NCBI RefSeq assembly: GCF_001984195.1
Contig: NZ_MTQN01000008.1
Location: 372,001-436,000, forward strand
Source of the DNA: Kribbella sp. ALI-6-A
Lineage (GTDB): Bacteria > Actinomycetota > Actinomycetes > Propionibacteriales > Kribbellaceae
Length of the DNA stretch: 64,000 nt
Direction: 5' to 3'
How positions within the stretch are numbered: position 1 is the first letter of the stretch; every line of letters starts with the position of its first letter. Of the stretch, positions 17,534-26,204 are shown one piece after another. The notes beneath the pieces are model-generated. The model saw only the letters and a list, made by a program, of their open reading frames with translations, did not search any database and had not been told where the DNA came from. The translations under genes and the position numbers were made by a program.

Positions 17534-18781
17534 TCAACGCATTGCTTCGCGGACGGCGTCGAGCCGCGCGCTGAGAAAGCCGCGCTCAGCCGCGTTTCCG
17601 GCCAGGGCAAGGGCTTCCTCGTACGCCGTCGCGGCCTCCGGCAGCCGGCCGAGCCGGCGCAGGAAGTCGGCGCGGATCGCGCTGAGGTAGTGGTAGATCG
17701 CCAGCGCGGGTTCCGCGGTGAGCGGCTCCAGCGCCCGCAGACCGGCCTCGGCTCCGTCGCGCATCCCGATGGCCACCGCCCGGTTCAGGTCGACGACCGG
17801 TGACGGCCACGAGGCGCGCAGGACGTCGTACAGCGCGACGATGGCGGACCAGTCGGTGTCCTGCCAGGACGGCGCCTCCGCGTGCACGGCGGCCAGCGCG
17901 GCCTCGACCGCGTAACGCGACGGCGCCGCACGGCCGAGTGCGTCGGTGAGGGCCGCGACGCCTTCGGTGATCAGCTTGCGGTCCCAGTGGCTCCGGTCCT
18001 GTTCGGAGAGCAGCAGCAGCCGTCCATCCTCGTCGACGCGAGTCGCCGAGCGGGCTTCGCTGAGCAGCAGCAGCGCGAGCAGCGCACTGACCTCGGCCTC
18101 GCCCGGCATCAGCAGCCGAAGCATTCGGGCCAGACGGATCGCACTGTCCACGAGATCCTGGCGAACCAGCTCTTCCCCGGACGGCGCCGTGTGTCCGGTA
18201 GTGAAGATCAGGTGGGTGACCTCCAGTACGGCGTCCAGACGGTCGGACAACTGGTCGTAGGCCGGTACGCGGTACGGGATCCGGGCGGTCGCGATCTTCT
18301 TCTTCGCCCGGGTGATCCGCGCGGCCATGGTCGACTCCTGGACCAGGAAGGCGCGAGCGACCTCGGTGGTCGACAGGCCGCAGACCAGGCGCAACGTCAG
18401 CGCGACCTGAGCCTCGCGCGACAGGGCCGGGTGGCAACAGGTGAACACCAGCCGCAGACGGTCGTCCTCCAGGATGTCTTCCGGCCGCGGTGCGGGTGCA
18501 TCGGGCACCAGTAGAGGCATCGAGCGGCGGACCAGGTCCTCGCGACGGAGGAAGTCCAGCGCGCGATTGCGGGCCACCGTCGTCAGCCACGCGCCCGGCC
18601 GGTCGGGGATCCCGGACGCCGGCCACGACCGGAGCGCCTGGGCGTACGCGTCCTGGGTGAACTCCTCGGCCAGATCCAGATCGCGCGTCAGTTTGGCCGT
18701 GGCGGCCAGCACCTTGGCCCACTCCAGCCGATGGGCCGACGCGACCGCCTCGGCCACGGCGCCGGCCGCCACGTCGGTCAT
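17534..18781 (-). CDS. ECF42-type RNA polymerase sigma factor
   Basis: 415 residues. Sigma region 2 lies at about 30-90 (DLAEEFTQDAYAQALRSWP...PGAWLTTVARNRALDFLRR) and region 4 at about 125-180 (ALTLRLVCGLSTTEVARAFL). A long C-terminal TPR-like extension of about 230 residues follows (DUF6596 type). That extension is the hallmark of the ECF42 group, which lacks an anti-sigma factor and is encoded with YCII-domain proteins. Exactly such a gene lies upstream and overlaps by 4 bp (ATGA), so the two are translationally coupled. Confidence 0.92.
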   Translation of the reverse strand: MTDVAAGAVAEAVASAHRLEWAKVLAATAKLTRDLDLAEEFTQDAYAQALRSWPASGIPDRPGAWLTTVARNRALDFLRREDLVRRSMPLLVPDAPAPRPEDILEDDRLRLVFTCCHPALSREAQVALTLRLVCGLSTTEVARAFLVQESTMAARITRAKKKIATARIPYRVPAYDQLSDRLDAVLEVTHLIFTTGHTAPSGEELVRQDLVDSAIRLARMLRLLMPGEAEVSALLALLLLSEARSATRVDEDGRLLLLSEQDRSHWDRKLITEGVAALTDALGRAAPSRYAVEAALAAVHAEAPSWQDTDWSAIVALYDVLRASWPSPVVDLNRAVAIGMRDGAEAGLRALEPLTAEPALAIYHYLSAIRADFLRRLGRLPEAATAYEEALALAGNAAERGFLSARLDAVREAMR

Positions 18782-19134
18782 CCGCGGTTGACCAGCGGCC
18801 GGATCTCCACGCCGCTGTGACCGGCGTGGACCTCGTGCAGACCGGAGGCCAGCGAGATCACCCGGTCGAGATCCTCGGCCTCGAGCAGGTAGAACCCGCC
18901 GAGCACCTCCTTCGCCTCCAGGAACGGCCCGTCCGTGATCGCCACCTGACCCACGCCGCCGCTCCGCAGACTGGTCGAGGTCTGCGAGGGCTCCAGCTCT
19001 CCCGCTGCCAGGATGGCGGGACCGGCCTTGGCGGCGAACTCCCGGTGCGCTTGGTCGAGCTCCGCGCGCTCCGAAGAGCTCATCGCCGCCCACTGCGCCT
19101 CGTCGCCGAAGATCAGCACCATGTACTTCGTCAT
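18778..19134 (-). CDS. YCII/DGPF-domain protein
   Basis: 118 residues from MTKYMVLIF; the upstream in-frame start (19173) would add an Arg-rich tail and is rejected. It carries the D-G-P-F motif (VAITDGPFLEAKEVLGGFYLLEAEDLD) of the dimeric alpha+beta-barrel YCII superfamily. In actinobacteria these proteins are the usual partners of ECF42 sigma factors. Their catalytic or sensory role is unresolved. The stop overlaps the sigma factor start. Confidence 0.9.
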   Translation of the reverse strand: MTKYMVLIFGDEAQWAAMSSSERAELDQAHREFAAKAGPAILAAGELEPSQTSTSLRSGGVGQVAITDGPFLEAKEVLGGFYLLEAEDLDRVISLASGLHEVHAGHSGVEIRPLVNRG

Positions 19135-19227
19135 CTGCGTTCCATCCACTCGTCGGGCCCGGGCCGGACCCACCTACTTCGACGACGAATCCGCCGGACC
19201 CGAAATCGACACTGTCACGCCGGGGGA

Positions 19228-20613
19228 TCAGGATTTCTGCCGGACCGGGATCCGGACCCGCAGGGTGGTCTCGCCGGGGACCGAGGTGATCGTGATCGCG
19301 CCGTTGTGGCGTTCGACGACGATGCGCTGGGCGATGTCCAGGCCGAGACCGGTGCCCTTGCCGACGTCCTTGGTGGTGTAGAACGCCTCGAAGGCCCGGG
19401 CGGCGACCTCGGGCGACATTCCCTCGCCGCTGTCGGTGATCTCGACGACGACCTCGTTGCCCTCGGCCCGGGTGCGGACGCGCAGGGTGCCGGAGCCGTT
19501 CATCGCGTCGACGCCGTTGTCGATCAGGTTGGTCCAGACCTGGTTGAGCTCACCGGTGTAGGCCTCGATCCGCGGCAGTTCGCCGTACTCGCGGACCACC
19601 TCGATCCCGTCGCGCAGCTTGTGGCCGAGCATCACCAGCGTGTTCTCGAGGCCCTGCGTCACGTCGGTCGGCTGCAGGGACGCACGATCCATCTGCGAGT
19701 ACGACCGGACGGCCGCGACCAGCTCGGAGATGCGCCGGGTCGACAGCTTCACCTCGGACAGCAACGTGGTCGCGGCGAACGTGCTCGCCACCCACTCCAG
19801 GCCCGGCTCGAGGTTGTCCTCGTCCAGTACGGCGGCCGCTCGCTCGCACCAGGCGACGTCGACCCCGGCTGCGGCCAGCGGCTGGGCGATCACCCAGTCC
19901 CGCTCGATTCCGCGACGCCCGAGCCACGTGGCCAGGGCGTTCTCCTGGTCCGCGACGTCCAGCGGGTCGAGGCCGACCGCGGCCGGCTGGATCTCGCGGC
20001 GGAGCTTGTCGAGCTCGGTCAGCTGCGGGGCGGAGATCTCGCCTTGGGCCAGCCGGTCCAGGGAGGAGATCAGCGTGTGGCAGACCCCGGCGAGCGCGTC
20101 CGCGGCCCGTGTCGCGGCGGCCGCGGGATTGTTGATCTCGTGCGCGAGTCCGGCGGCGAGGGTTCCGAGCGTCACCAGCGACTGGCGTTGCCGCGCGGTC
20201 GCCTCGATGGATCGTGCGGTCCCGTAGACGCCGTTGATCAGGTGGCTGCCCAGGGGGAACCAGGCGTCGGTGAGCGTACGCAGTACCGTCGCCGGGACCC
20301 GCAGGACGCGGCCGTCCTGCACACCGCGCCCTGACGCGAGATAGACACCACGCTCGTCCCAGGCCCGGAACCCACCGGCCCAGCGGCCCGGCACGTCCAG
20401 CCGGCCGACCACCGTGTCCTCCCGGCCGACGTGCCTGGACAGCTCGATCGCGCCGTCGAGCAACACCCACCAGTGGTCCGCGTGCTCGCCCTCGGTGAAC
20501 AACGTGACGCCGGGCTCGATCCGTACTTCGGTACCGCCGTCGAGCAGTTCCCCCAGCTGCGCGTCACTCAGCCCGGCGAAGAGGCTGAGTCCGCGGAGCT
20601 CGTCGACGTGCAC
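19228..20613 (-). CDS. Cyclic-nucleotide-binding histidine kinase
   Basis: 461 residues. Residues 8-115 are a cNMP-binding (CNB) domain (LFAGLSDAQLGELL...ADHWWVLLDGAIELSRHVG). The H-box is LAAGLAHEINNPAAA with His158. The ATPase domain has N-box NLIDNGVDAM, G1 DSGEGMSPE and G2 GKGTGLGLDIAQRIV. There is no membrane segment, so this is a cytosolic sensor kinase. It starts 3 bp after the stop of the receiver/TrxR-like gene, so the two form an operon and the fused receiver is the likely phosphorylation partner. Confidence 0.92.
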   Translation of the reverse strand: MHVDELRGLSLFAGLSDAQLGELLDGGTEVRIEPGVTLFTEGEHADHWWVLLDGAIELSRHVGREDTVVGRLDVPGRWAGGFRAWDERGVYLASGRGVQDGRVLRVPATVLRTLTDAWFPLGSHLINGVYGTARSIEATARQRQSLVTLGTLAAGLAHEINNPAAAATRAADALAGVCHTLISSLDRLAQGEISAPQLTELDKLRREIQPAAVGLDPLDVADQENALATWLGRRGIERDWVIAQPLAAAGVDVAWCERAAAVLDEDNLEPGLEWVASTFAATTLLSEVKLSTRRISELVAAVRSYSQMDRASLQPTDVTQGLENTLVMLGHKLRDGIEVVREYGELPRIEAYTGELNQVWTNLIDNGVDAMNGSGTLRVRTRAEGNEVVVEITDSGEGMSPEVAARAFEAFYTTKDVGKGTGLGLDIAQRIVVERHNGAITITSVPGETTLRVRIPVRQKS

Positions 20614-20616
20614 GGT

Positions 20617-22269
20617 TCACACCGTCGCCAGGTAGCGGTGCACCAGATAGACCGACATGGCGCCTTCGCCGACCGCGGACGCGACCCGCTTCATCGAGTC
20701 GAGCCGTACGTCGCCGGCCGCGAAGACGCCGGGCACACTCGACTCGAGCGCGAAAGGGGCCCTGGGCAACCGCCACGCCTGGTCGCGGGCGAGCAGCTCC
20801 TGGCCGGTCACCACGAATCCCTTGTCGTCACGGACGACAGCAGGGCCGAGCCACTCGGTCCGCGGCGAGGCACCGACGAAAACGAACAGCCAACTCGTCG
20901 GCAGCTCCTCGGTGCGACCGGTGGTGCGGTCGGCCACGGTGATCGCCTCGAGATGCCCGTTGCCACGGCAGGCCGCCACCTCACTACCGCAGCGCACCTG
21001 GACGTTGGCGGTCGCCGCGATCTTGTCGATCAGGTACCGCGACATCGTGGCCTCGAGCGAACTGCCCCGGACGATCAGCACGACCTTCCGCGCGTAGCGG
21101 GCGAGGTTGAGCGCGGCCTGGCCCGCCGAGTTGGCGCCGCCGACCAGATAGACGTCGTCGTCTTGGCACTGGCTCGCCTCGCTCGCACTGACGCCGTAGT
21201 ACACGCCGCGGCCGGTGAGCTCGGCGAGCCCGTCCGCTTCGAGCCGGCGGTACGAAACCCCGGTGGCCACGATCACCGCGCGGGCCTCGATCTCGCCCGC
21301 ACCCTCGACCAGTACGGCATGCACCGGCCCTCGGGTCTCGAAGCCGACCACCGAGCGGGCCAGCACCATCTCCGCCCCGAACCGCGACACCTGGGCGACC
21401 GCGCGCTGCGCCAGATCCGAGCCGGTCAGTCCCTTGGGGAACCCGAGGTAATTCTCGATCGCCGCGCTCTGCCCGGCCTGACCACCCGGCGCCTCACGCT
21501 CGACGATCACCGTGCTCAGCCCCTCGGACGCCGCGTACACCGCGGCCGCCAGGCCCGCGGGTCCACCGCCGACGATGCACACGTCGTACAAGGGCTGCTG
21601 GGCGGTGGTCCGCAGCCCGAGCGCCCCCGCGAGATCGAGCGTCGACGGCGAGCGGAGGGTGTCGCCGTCGGGGATCAGCACCAGCGGCAGATCCGTCGCC
21701 TGCGCCTCGGCCAGTTGCGTCAGCCGCCGGGCCTCGGCATCGCGTTCGACGTCGTACCAGCGGTAGGGCACGTAGTTGCGGGCCAGGAACGTCTTGATCT
21801 CGTGGCTGCGGTCCGACCACCGATTGCCGACCACGCGGACGTCGGACGTGTGATCCGGATTCGCCTGCCGCCAGTCGTCGAGCAGCCCCTCGATCACCGG
21901 GTACAACCGCTCCTCGGGTGGATCCCACGGCTTGAGCAGGTAGTAGTCCAGCCCGATGTCGTTGATCGCCGTGATCGCGACGTCGGTGTCGGCGTACGCG
22001 GTGAGCAACAGGTACTTCGCTCCCGGCGCGTGCACCCGCGCCTGCTCCAGCATCTCGATCCCGGTCATCTCCGGCATCCGCTGATCCGCCGCGATCAGCG
22101 CGACCGGCTGATTGCGCAACGCAAGCTTCGCCAGCACCGCAAGGGCCTGCGCCCCCGAGGTCGCCCGCACCACGAGGTAGTCGTCCCCGTACCGATTCCG
22201 CAGATCCCGGGAGATCGCGGCCGACACCATGGGATCGTCGTCGACGGTCAGAATGGTGGGTTTGCTCAT
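20617..22269 (-). CDS. Response-regulator receiver fused to thioredoxin-reductase-like flavoprotein
   Basis: 550 residues. Residues 4-130 are a receiver domain with acidic pocket D10-D12, phospho-acceptor D62 (AADQRMP) and Lys near 115 (LLKPW). Residues about 140-215 are a short thioredoxin-like linker domain. The rest is a thioredoxin-reductase-type FAD/NAD(P)H enzyme with VGGGPAGLAAA, the second Rossmann motif VGGANSAGQAA and FAD-closing VFAAGDVR. The redox C-x-x-C of true reductases is absent: the aligned segment reads RGVYYGVSASEASQC. The enzyme may therefore act as a redox or NAD(P)H sensor, or reduce another acceptor. It pairs with the kinase gene 3 bp downstream. GGGGGAGA precedes the ATG. 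Confidence 0.9.
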   Translation of the reverse strand: MSKPTILTVDDDPMVSAAISRDLRNRYGDDYLVVRATSGAQALAVLAKLALRNQPVALIAADQRMPEMTGIEMLEQARVHAPGAKYLLLTAYADTDVAITAINDIGLDYYLLKPWDPPEERLYPVIEGLLDDWRQANPDHTSDVRVVGNRWSDRSHEIKTFLARNYVPYRWYDVERDAEARRLTQLAEAQATDLPLVLIPDGDTLRSPSTLDLAGALGLRTTAQQPLYDVCIVGGGPAGLAAAVYAASEGLSTVIVEREAPGGQAGQSAAIENYLGFPKGLTGSDLAQRAVAQVSRFGAEMVLARSVVGFETRGPVHAVLVEGAGEIEARAVIVATGVSYRRLEADGLAELTGRGVYYGVSASEASQCQDDDVYLVGGANSAGQAALNLARYARKVVLIVRGSSLEATMSRYLIDKIAATANVQVRCGSEVAACRGNGHLEAITVADRTTGRTEELPTSWLFVFVGASPRTEWLGPAVVRDDKGFVVTGQELLARDQAWRLPRAPFALESSVPGVFAAGDVRLDSMKRVASAVGEGAMSVYLVHRYLATV

Positions 22270-22472
22270 CTGGTCTCCCCCCGAGAGTCAGGGTAAGCAC
22301 CCCGGCGGCGTTCGGAAAGGTCCCAGCCGTCGACGCGGAGCGGGGTGTTCCCGGAGTTGTTGTCCGGGGCCCCTACTGGAGCCCTGACGGTGACCGTCCG
22401 ATCCTTGTCGGTGACACGCGGTGGCTGACGTCCTCGCGTGAAAAGCAGTTCGGCAGCCTCGCGGGGCTGGGC

Positions 22473-22478
22473 TAATCT
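22473..22478 (+). promoter_or_regulatory. Leaderless -10 (TAATCT) of the serine hydrolase gene
   Basis: TAATCT, six bases (GCGGCC), then ATG at 22485. A weak -35 candidate TTCGGC lies at 22449-22454. Confidence 0.6.
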
Positions 22479-22484
22479 GCGGCC

Positions 22485-23465
22485 ATGGGGCAGGGGGACA
22501 TCGACGAGATCGCCGACCGGACCGGGTTCTCCGGTGTGGTCTGGATCGACCGGGCCGGCCAGATCGAGTTCGCCAAGGCCTACGGGCAGGCGAACCGGAC
22601 CTATGGCGTCCCCAACACCCTGGACACCAGATTCGGTATCGCCAGTGGCAGCAAGGGTTTCACCGCACTGGCGGTGCTCTCACTGGTGCAGGAGGGTGTG
22701 CTGGAGCTGAGCACCACCGCCCGATCCCTGCTCGGCAACGATCTCCCGCTGATCGCGGACGACGTGACCGTCGAGCATCTGCTCACCCACACCTCAGGCA
22801 TCGGCGACTACCTGGACGAAGAGGCCGATACCGAGATCACCGACTACGTCGTCGGCGCGGCGCACGAACTGACCACGACCGAGGCTTTCCTGCCGTTGCT
22901 GGACGGGCATCCCACCAAGTTCCGGGCCGGTGAGCGGTTCAGTTACTGCAACGGTGGCTTCGTGGTTCTCGCCCTGCTGGCGGAGCGGGCCGGCGGCGTC
23001 GGCTACCACGACCTGGTCCGGGAACGAGTCCTCCGCCCCGCCCGGATGACCAGAACCGACTTCCTTCGCTCCGACGAGTTACCGGCTGATGCTGCCGTGG
23101 GTTATCTGCCGCTGGACGGTTCGGACCGCTCCAACGTCTTCCATCTCCCGGTGCTGGCCAACGGCGACGGCGGCATCCACACCACCGCGGCCGACCTCTC
23201 CACCTTCTGGCGCGCGTTGTTCGCCGGCGACATCGTGGATGGCGTCGACGAGGTCGTCCGGCCTCGCTGCGACGTACCGGAGCAATCACGACGCTACGGT
23301 CTCGGCTTCTGGCTGCACGCGAGCACCGACACCGCAATGCTGGTCGGGTACGACGCCGGCGCGTCGTTCCAGTCCACGCACGACCCCCAGACCGGCACCA
23401 CCCGTACGGTCCTGTCGAACACGTCCCCCGGAGCTTGGCCCATCGCCCGCGCTCTCATGTCCTGA
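22485..23465 (+). CDS. Serine hydrolase of the beta-lactamase/PBP4* family
   Basis: 326 residues, no signal peptide. The active-site S-x-x-K is S54-G-S-K57 (GIASGSKGFTAL). The Y-x-N motif is Y-C-N near residue 150 (ERFSYCNGGF). The HTSGIGDYLDE stretch follows the usual class C-like pattern LLTHTSGI. Members include esterases, D-aminopeptidases and penicillin-binding-protein relatives. The cytosolic location argues for an esterase or peptidase acting on small molecules rather than cell-wall work. It converges with the efflux pump gene. Confidence 0.88.
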   Translation: MGQGDIDEIADRTGFSGVVWIDRAGQIEFAKAYGQANRTYGVPNTLDTRFGIASGSKGFTALAVLSLVQEGVLELSTTARSLLGNDLPLIADDVTVEHLLTHTSGIGDYLDEEADTEITDYVVGAAHELTTTEAFLPLLDGHPTKFRAGERFSYCNGGFVVLALLAERAGGVGYHDLVRERVLRPARMTRTDFLRSDELPADAAVGYLPLDGSDRSNVFHLPVLANGDGGIHTTAADLSTFWRALFAGDIVDGVDEVVRPRCDVPEQSRRYGLGFWLHASTDTAMLVGYDAGASFQSTHDPQTGTTRTVLSNTSPGAWPIARALMS

Positions 23466-23491
23466 GAACCGGTCCCTCGGACCGGGTCGGG

Positions 23492-25087
23492 TCAGTCGAC
23501 CACTGCGGGTGGCGCCCCCTCGTCGGCGTGGCGGGTCTGCGGGCGCCTGCGGGGGAGCATCAGAGCCGGTATCAGGGTGAGAGTCACCAGCACCCAGGCG
23601 ACCCAGTAGGTGTGCGAGAACGCGTCGGCGGCGTCGACCAGCCCGCGCGCGATCGCCGCCGGATCGATGTTCAGCGGGGCAATGCTCTCCGGCTGGGTGT
23701 TGGACAGGATGGCCGCCTGCGTCTCCCGGAGCCCGTCGCCCAGGTCGGGAACCTGGGTGCCTGGGATGATCGGCGAGTTGTTGAGCTGGTTGGTGAGCAC
23801 GACCGACATCGTCGCGACGCCGCACGACGAGGCGATCTGCTGGCTGATGTTGAGCAGCGTCGAGCCGCGCGCGACCTGGGCGCCGGACAGGGTCCGCAGG
23901 GCCGTGGTGAACAGCGGCATCATCGTCGCGCCCATCCCGAACCCCATCACGACCAGCATCGCGATCAGCAGCGGGTACGGCGTGGTCGCGGTGATCTGGG
24001 TCAGACCGAACATGCCCACGACGATCAGTGCGAGTCCGACGGGCACGATCCGGCCCACCGGGATCTTGTCGACCAGCCTGCCGGCGATCGGCATGGTGAC
24101 CATGGCGCCGAGCCCCTGCGGCGCCACCAGCAAGCCCGCGTGCAAGGTGGACTCGCCGCGGATCTGCTGGAAGTAGGTCGGTACCAGCAGCAGCCCGCCG
24201 AAGAACGCCGCGGCGAACAGGAACATCGTGATGATCGAGATGGTGAGGTTGCGGTCGCGGAACAGCCGCAGATCGAGCAGCGGGTGCTCCGGCCGGAACG
24301 AGTGCCAGACGAAGGCCGCCATCAGCAGTACGCCGGCCAGCATCGAGACCCACACCCGTGGCGCACCGAAGTCACCGCTCTCGGCCGGCAGCGAGGACAC
24401 GCCGAACAGGAACAGCGCGAGTCCGGGCGACATCAGCGCCACCCCGAGGAAGTCGAACGACTCCGACCGCTCCGCGTGGTCCGGGGTGAGCGCGAACCAG
24501 GCGTAGACCAGCGCGATCGCGCCCAGCGGCACGTTGATCAGGAAGATCCAGTGCCAGCTCGCCACCTCGATCAGCCAGCCGCCGAGAATCGGTCCGAGGA
24601 TCGGGCCGAGCAGCATCGGTACGCCGAGGATCGCCATCAACCGGCCCATCCGGTGAGGACCGGCGGCCCGGGTCATGATCGTCATACCGAGCGGCATCAG
24701 CATGCCGCCGCCCAGCCCCTGCAGGACGCGGAAGGCGATCAGCATGTCGATGCTCGACGCGGTCGCGCACAGCGCCGACCCGGCGGTGAACAGGAAGATC
24801 GCGGCCATGTAGAGCCGCTTGGTACCGAACCGGTCGGCCGCCCACCCGGTCAGCGGGATCACGGTCGCGAGCGCGAGCGTGTACGCCGTGACCGTCCAGG
24901 CGACGGTCGAGTAGGCGACCGGACTGTCGGGCGACCCGAACTTGTCCTGGAACGTCGGCAGCGCGACGTTGACCACGGTGATGTCGAGGATCGACATGAT
25001 CGCCCCCAGCACCACGACACCGGCGATCTTCAGCACGGCGGCGTCGATGTGGTCGGGATAGGCGGACTGCTCGGCTGGCTGGCTCAC
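23492..25087 (-). CDS. DHA2-family (14-TM) MFS drug exporter
   Basis: 531 residues from GTG 25087, chosen because GAAAGGACC lies just upstream; a longer frame to 25339 only adds an unlikely Trp/Gly/Tyr-rich segment that is the antisense of the next gene. The EmrB/QacA features are present: motif A in GWAADRFGTKRLYM, motif C-like LLGPILGPILGGWLI, and DITVVNVALPTFQ in TM1. A proton-coupled multidrug efflux role is expected. No dedicated regulator is adjacent. Confidence 0.92.
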   Translation of the reverse strand: MSQPAEQSAYPDHIDAAVLKIAGVVVLGAIMSILDITVVNVALPTFQDKFGSPDSPVAYSTVAWTVTAYTLALATVIPLTGWAADRFGTKRLYMAAIFLFTAGSALCATASSIDMLIAFRVLQGLGGGMLMPLGMTIMTRAAGPHRMGRLMAILGVPMLLGPILGPILGGWLIEVASWHWIFLINVPLGAIALVYAWFALTPDHAERSESFDFLGVALMSPGLALFLFGVSSLPAESGDFGAPRVWVSMLAGVLLMAAFVWHSFRPEHPLLDLRLFRDRNLTISIITMFLFAAAFFGGLLLVPTYFQQIRGESTLHAGLLVAPQGLGAMVTMPIAGRLVDKIPVGRIVPVGLALIVVGMFGLTQITATTPYPLLIAMLVVMGFGMGATMMPLFTTALRTLSGAQVARGSTLLNISQQIASSCGVATMSVVLTNQLNNSPIIPGTQVPDLGDGLRETQAAILSNTQPESIAPLNIDPAAIARGLVDAADAFSHTYWVAWVLVTLTLIPALMLPRRRPQTRHADEGAPPAVVD

Positions 25088-25196
25088 GATCGGTCCTTTC
25101 GGCACGCAGCACGTCCGTCCAGACGTTACGCGCGTCGCACGGCTTCGACGAGCACTTTTGCGGAGGCGCCCGCGTCGGCGTCTATCGTTTGCCGGC

Positions 25197-25670
25197 ATGA
25201 GCCAGCAGTCGCCGTACCAGCCGTACCCGCTGCCGTACCAGCCGTACCAGCCGCAGCCGTACCAGCCGCAGGCTCCGATGGGCACGCTGCACCTGACCAT
25301 CCAGGGCAGTGTCTTCACCGGCACCATCGTCCCGCCCACGGTCCGCCTGAACGGCTACAAGGTTCCGGTGAAGTACGGCCGCAACGACATCCCGGTCGTC
25401 GCCGGTCCGCTGCACATCGACGTCCACGCTCAGTGGATGCGCACCTTCGGCCGAGCGTCCCTCGACTGCACCGTGCACCCCAACCAGGCGGTCCCGGTCT
25501 TCTACGCTCTCCCGTACCACCAGTTCGCCTCGGCCGGCAGCATCGGCCACGCGAAGGTCGACCGCAACGGCCTCGGCGTCCTCCTGGCCTTGATCGCCGC
25601 CTTCACCACCGCGACCGTCCTGATGATCCTGGTCTTCCTCATCCCAGCCCTGAGCGCACTTCCGAGGTAG
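25197..25670 (+). CDS. Pro/Tyr/Gln-rich small membrane protein
   Basis: 157 residues from ATG 25197; a TATCGT hexamer 8 nt upstream suggests leaderless transcription. Residues 5-27 are a low-complexity tract of Y-Q-P repeats (PYQPYPLPYQPYQPQPYQPQ). A beta-rich domain of about 85 residues follows. One C-terminal membrane helix (GVLLALIAAFTTATVLMILVFLIPAL) ends the protein. No family recognised; the layout is that of a tail-anchored protein with a proline-rich N-terminus. It sits 10 bp before the RNase HI gene. Confidence 0.75.
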   Translation: MSQQSPYQPYPLPYQPYQPQPYQPQAPMGTLHLTIQGSVFTGTIVPPTVRLNGYKVPVKYGRNDIPVVAGPLHIDVHAQWMRTFGRASLDCTVHPNQAVPVFYALPYHQFASAGSIGHAKVDRNGLGVLLALIAAFTTATVLMILVFLIPALSALPR

Positions 25671-25680
25671 ATCCACTCCC

Positions 25681-26157
25681 ATGCCGACTTCGCGCCCCCG
25701 CCGCCCCCGCCCACCTGACATGCCGATCCCGCCCGGCGCACGAACGGTCTTCACCGACGGCGCCTGCTCCCGCAACCCCGGCCCCGGCGGCTGGGCCTGG
25801 GCTGTGTCCACCACCGACTACGCCTCCGGTCACGAGGCCACCTCGACCAACCAACGCATGGAGATCCGCGCCGCCCTGGAAGCCGTCCGAGCGAACGAGG
25901 GCCCACTCCTGATCGTCTCGGACTCGACATACGTGGTGAACTGCTTCCGCGACAGCTGGCACACCGGCTGGCTCGAACGAGGCTGGCTCACCTCAGCCAA
26001 AAAACCGGTCGCCAACCGAGATCTCTGGGAACCCCTGGTCGCGCTGGTCACCACCCGAGGCAACATCGCCTTCCAATGGGTCAAAGGCCACTCCGGCCAC
26101 GAAATGAACGACTTCGTAGACAGCCTGGCCGTCGCGGCTTGCTTTCCGCAGGAGTGA
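25681..26157 (+). CDS. rnhA: Ribonuclease HI
   Basis: 158 residues. All catalytic residues are present: D26 (VFTDGACSRNPGPGGW), E61 (QRMEIRAALEA), D81 (IVSDSTYV) and D144 (MNDFVD), with His137 in KGHSGH. The enzyme cleaves the RNA strand of RNA-DNA hybrids. ATG 25720 (MPIPPGARTVFTDG) is an alternative start that removes a Pro/Arg tail. It lacks any N-terminal hybrid-binding domain and is of standard length for type I bacterial RNase H. Confidence 0.95.
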   Translation: MPTSRPRRPRPPDMPIPPGARTVFTDGACSRNPGPGGWAWAVSTTDYASGHEATSTNQRMEIRAALEAVRANEGPLLIVSDSTYVVNCFRDSWHTGWLERGWLTSAKKPVANRDLWEPLVALVTTRGNIAFQWVKGHSGHEMNDFVDSLAVAACFPQE

Positions 26158-26204
26158 CCGTGACCCGACACAGTGAGTCCAGCCGGTCGGTGCACGGGAC
26201 AGAC

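Noticed and set aside
20431..22296. Long forward frame opposite the kinase and TrxR-like genes
   Set aside because: Antisense of two well-conserved reverse-strand proteins; composition is Arg/His/Gln-rich with no domain.
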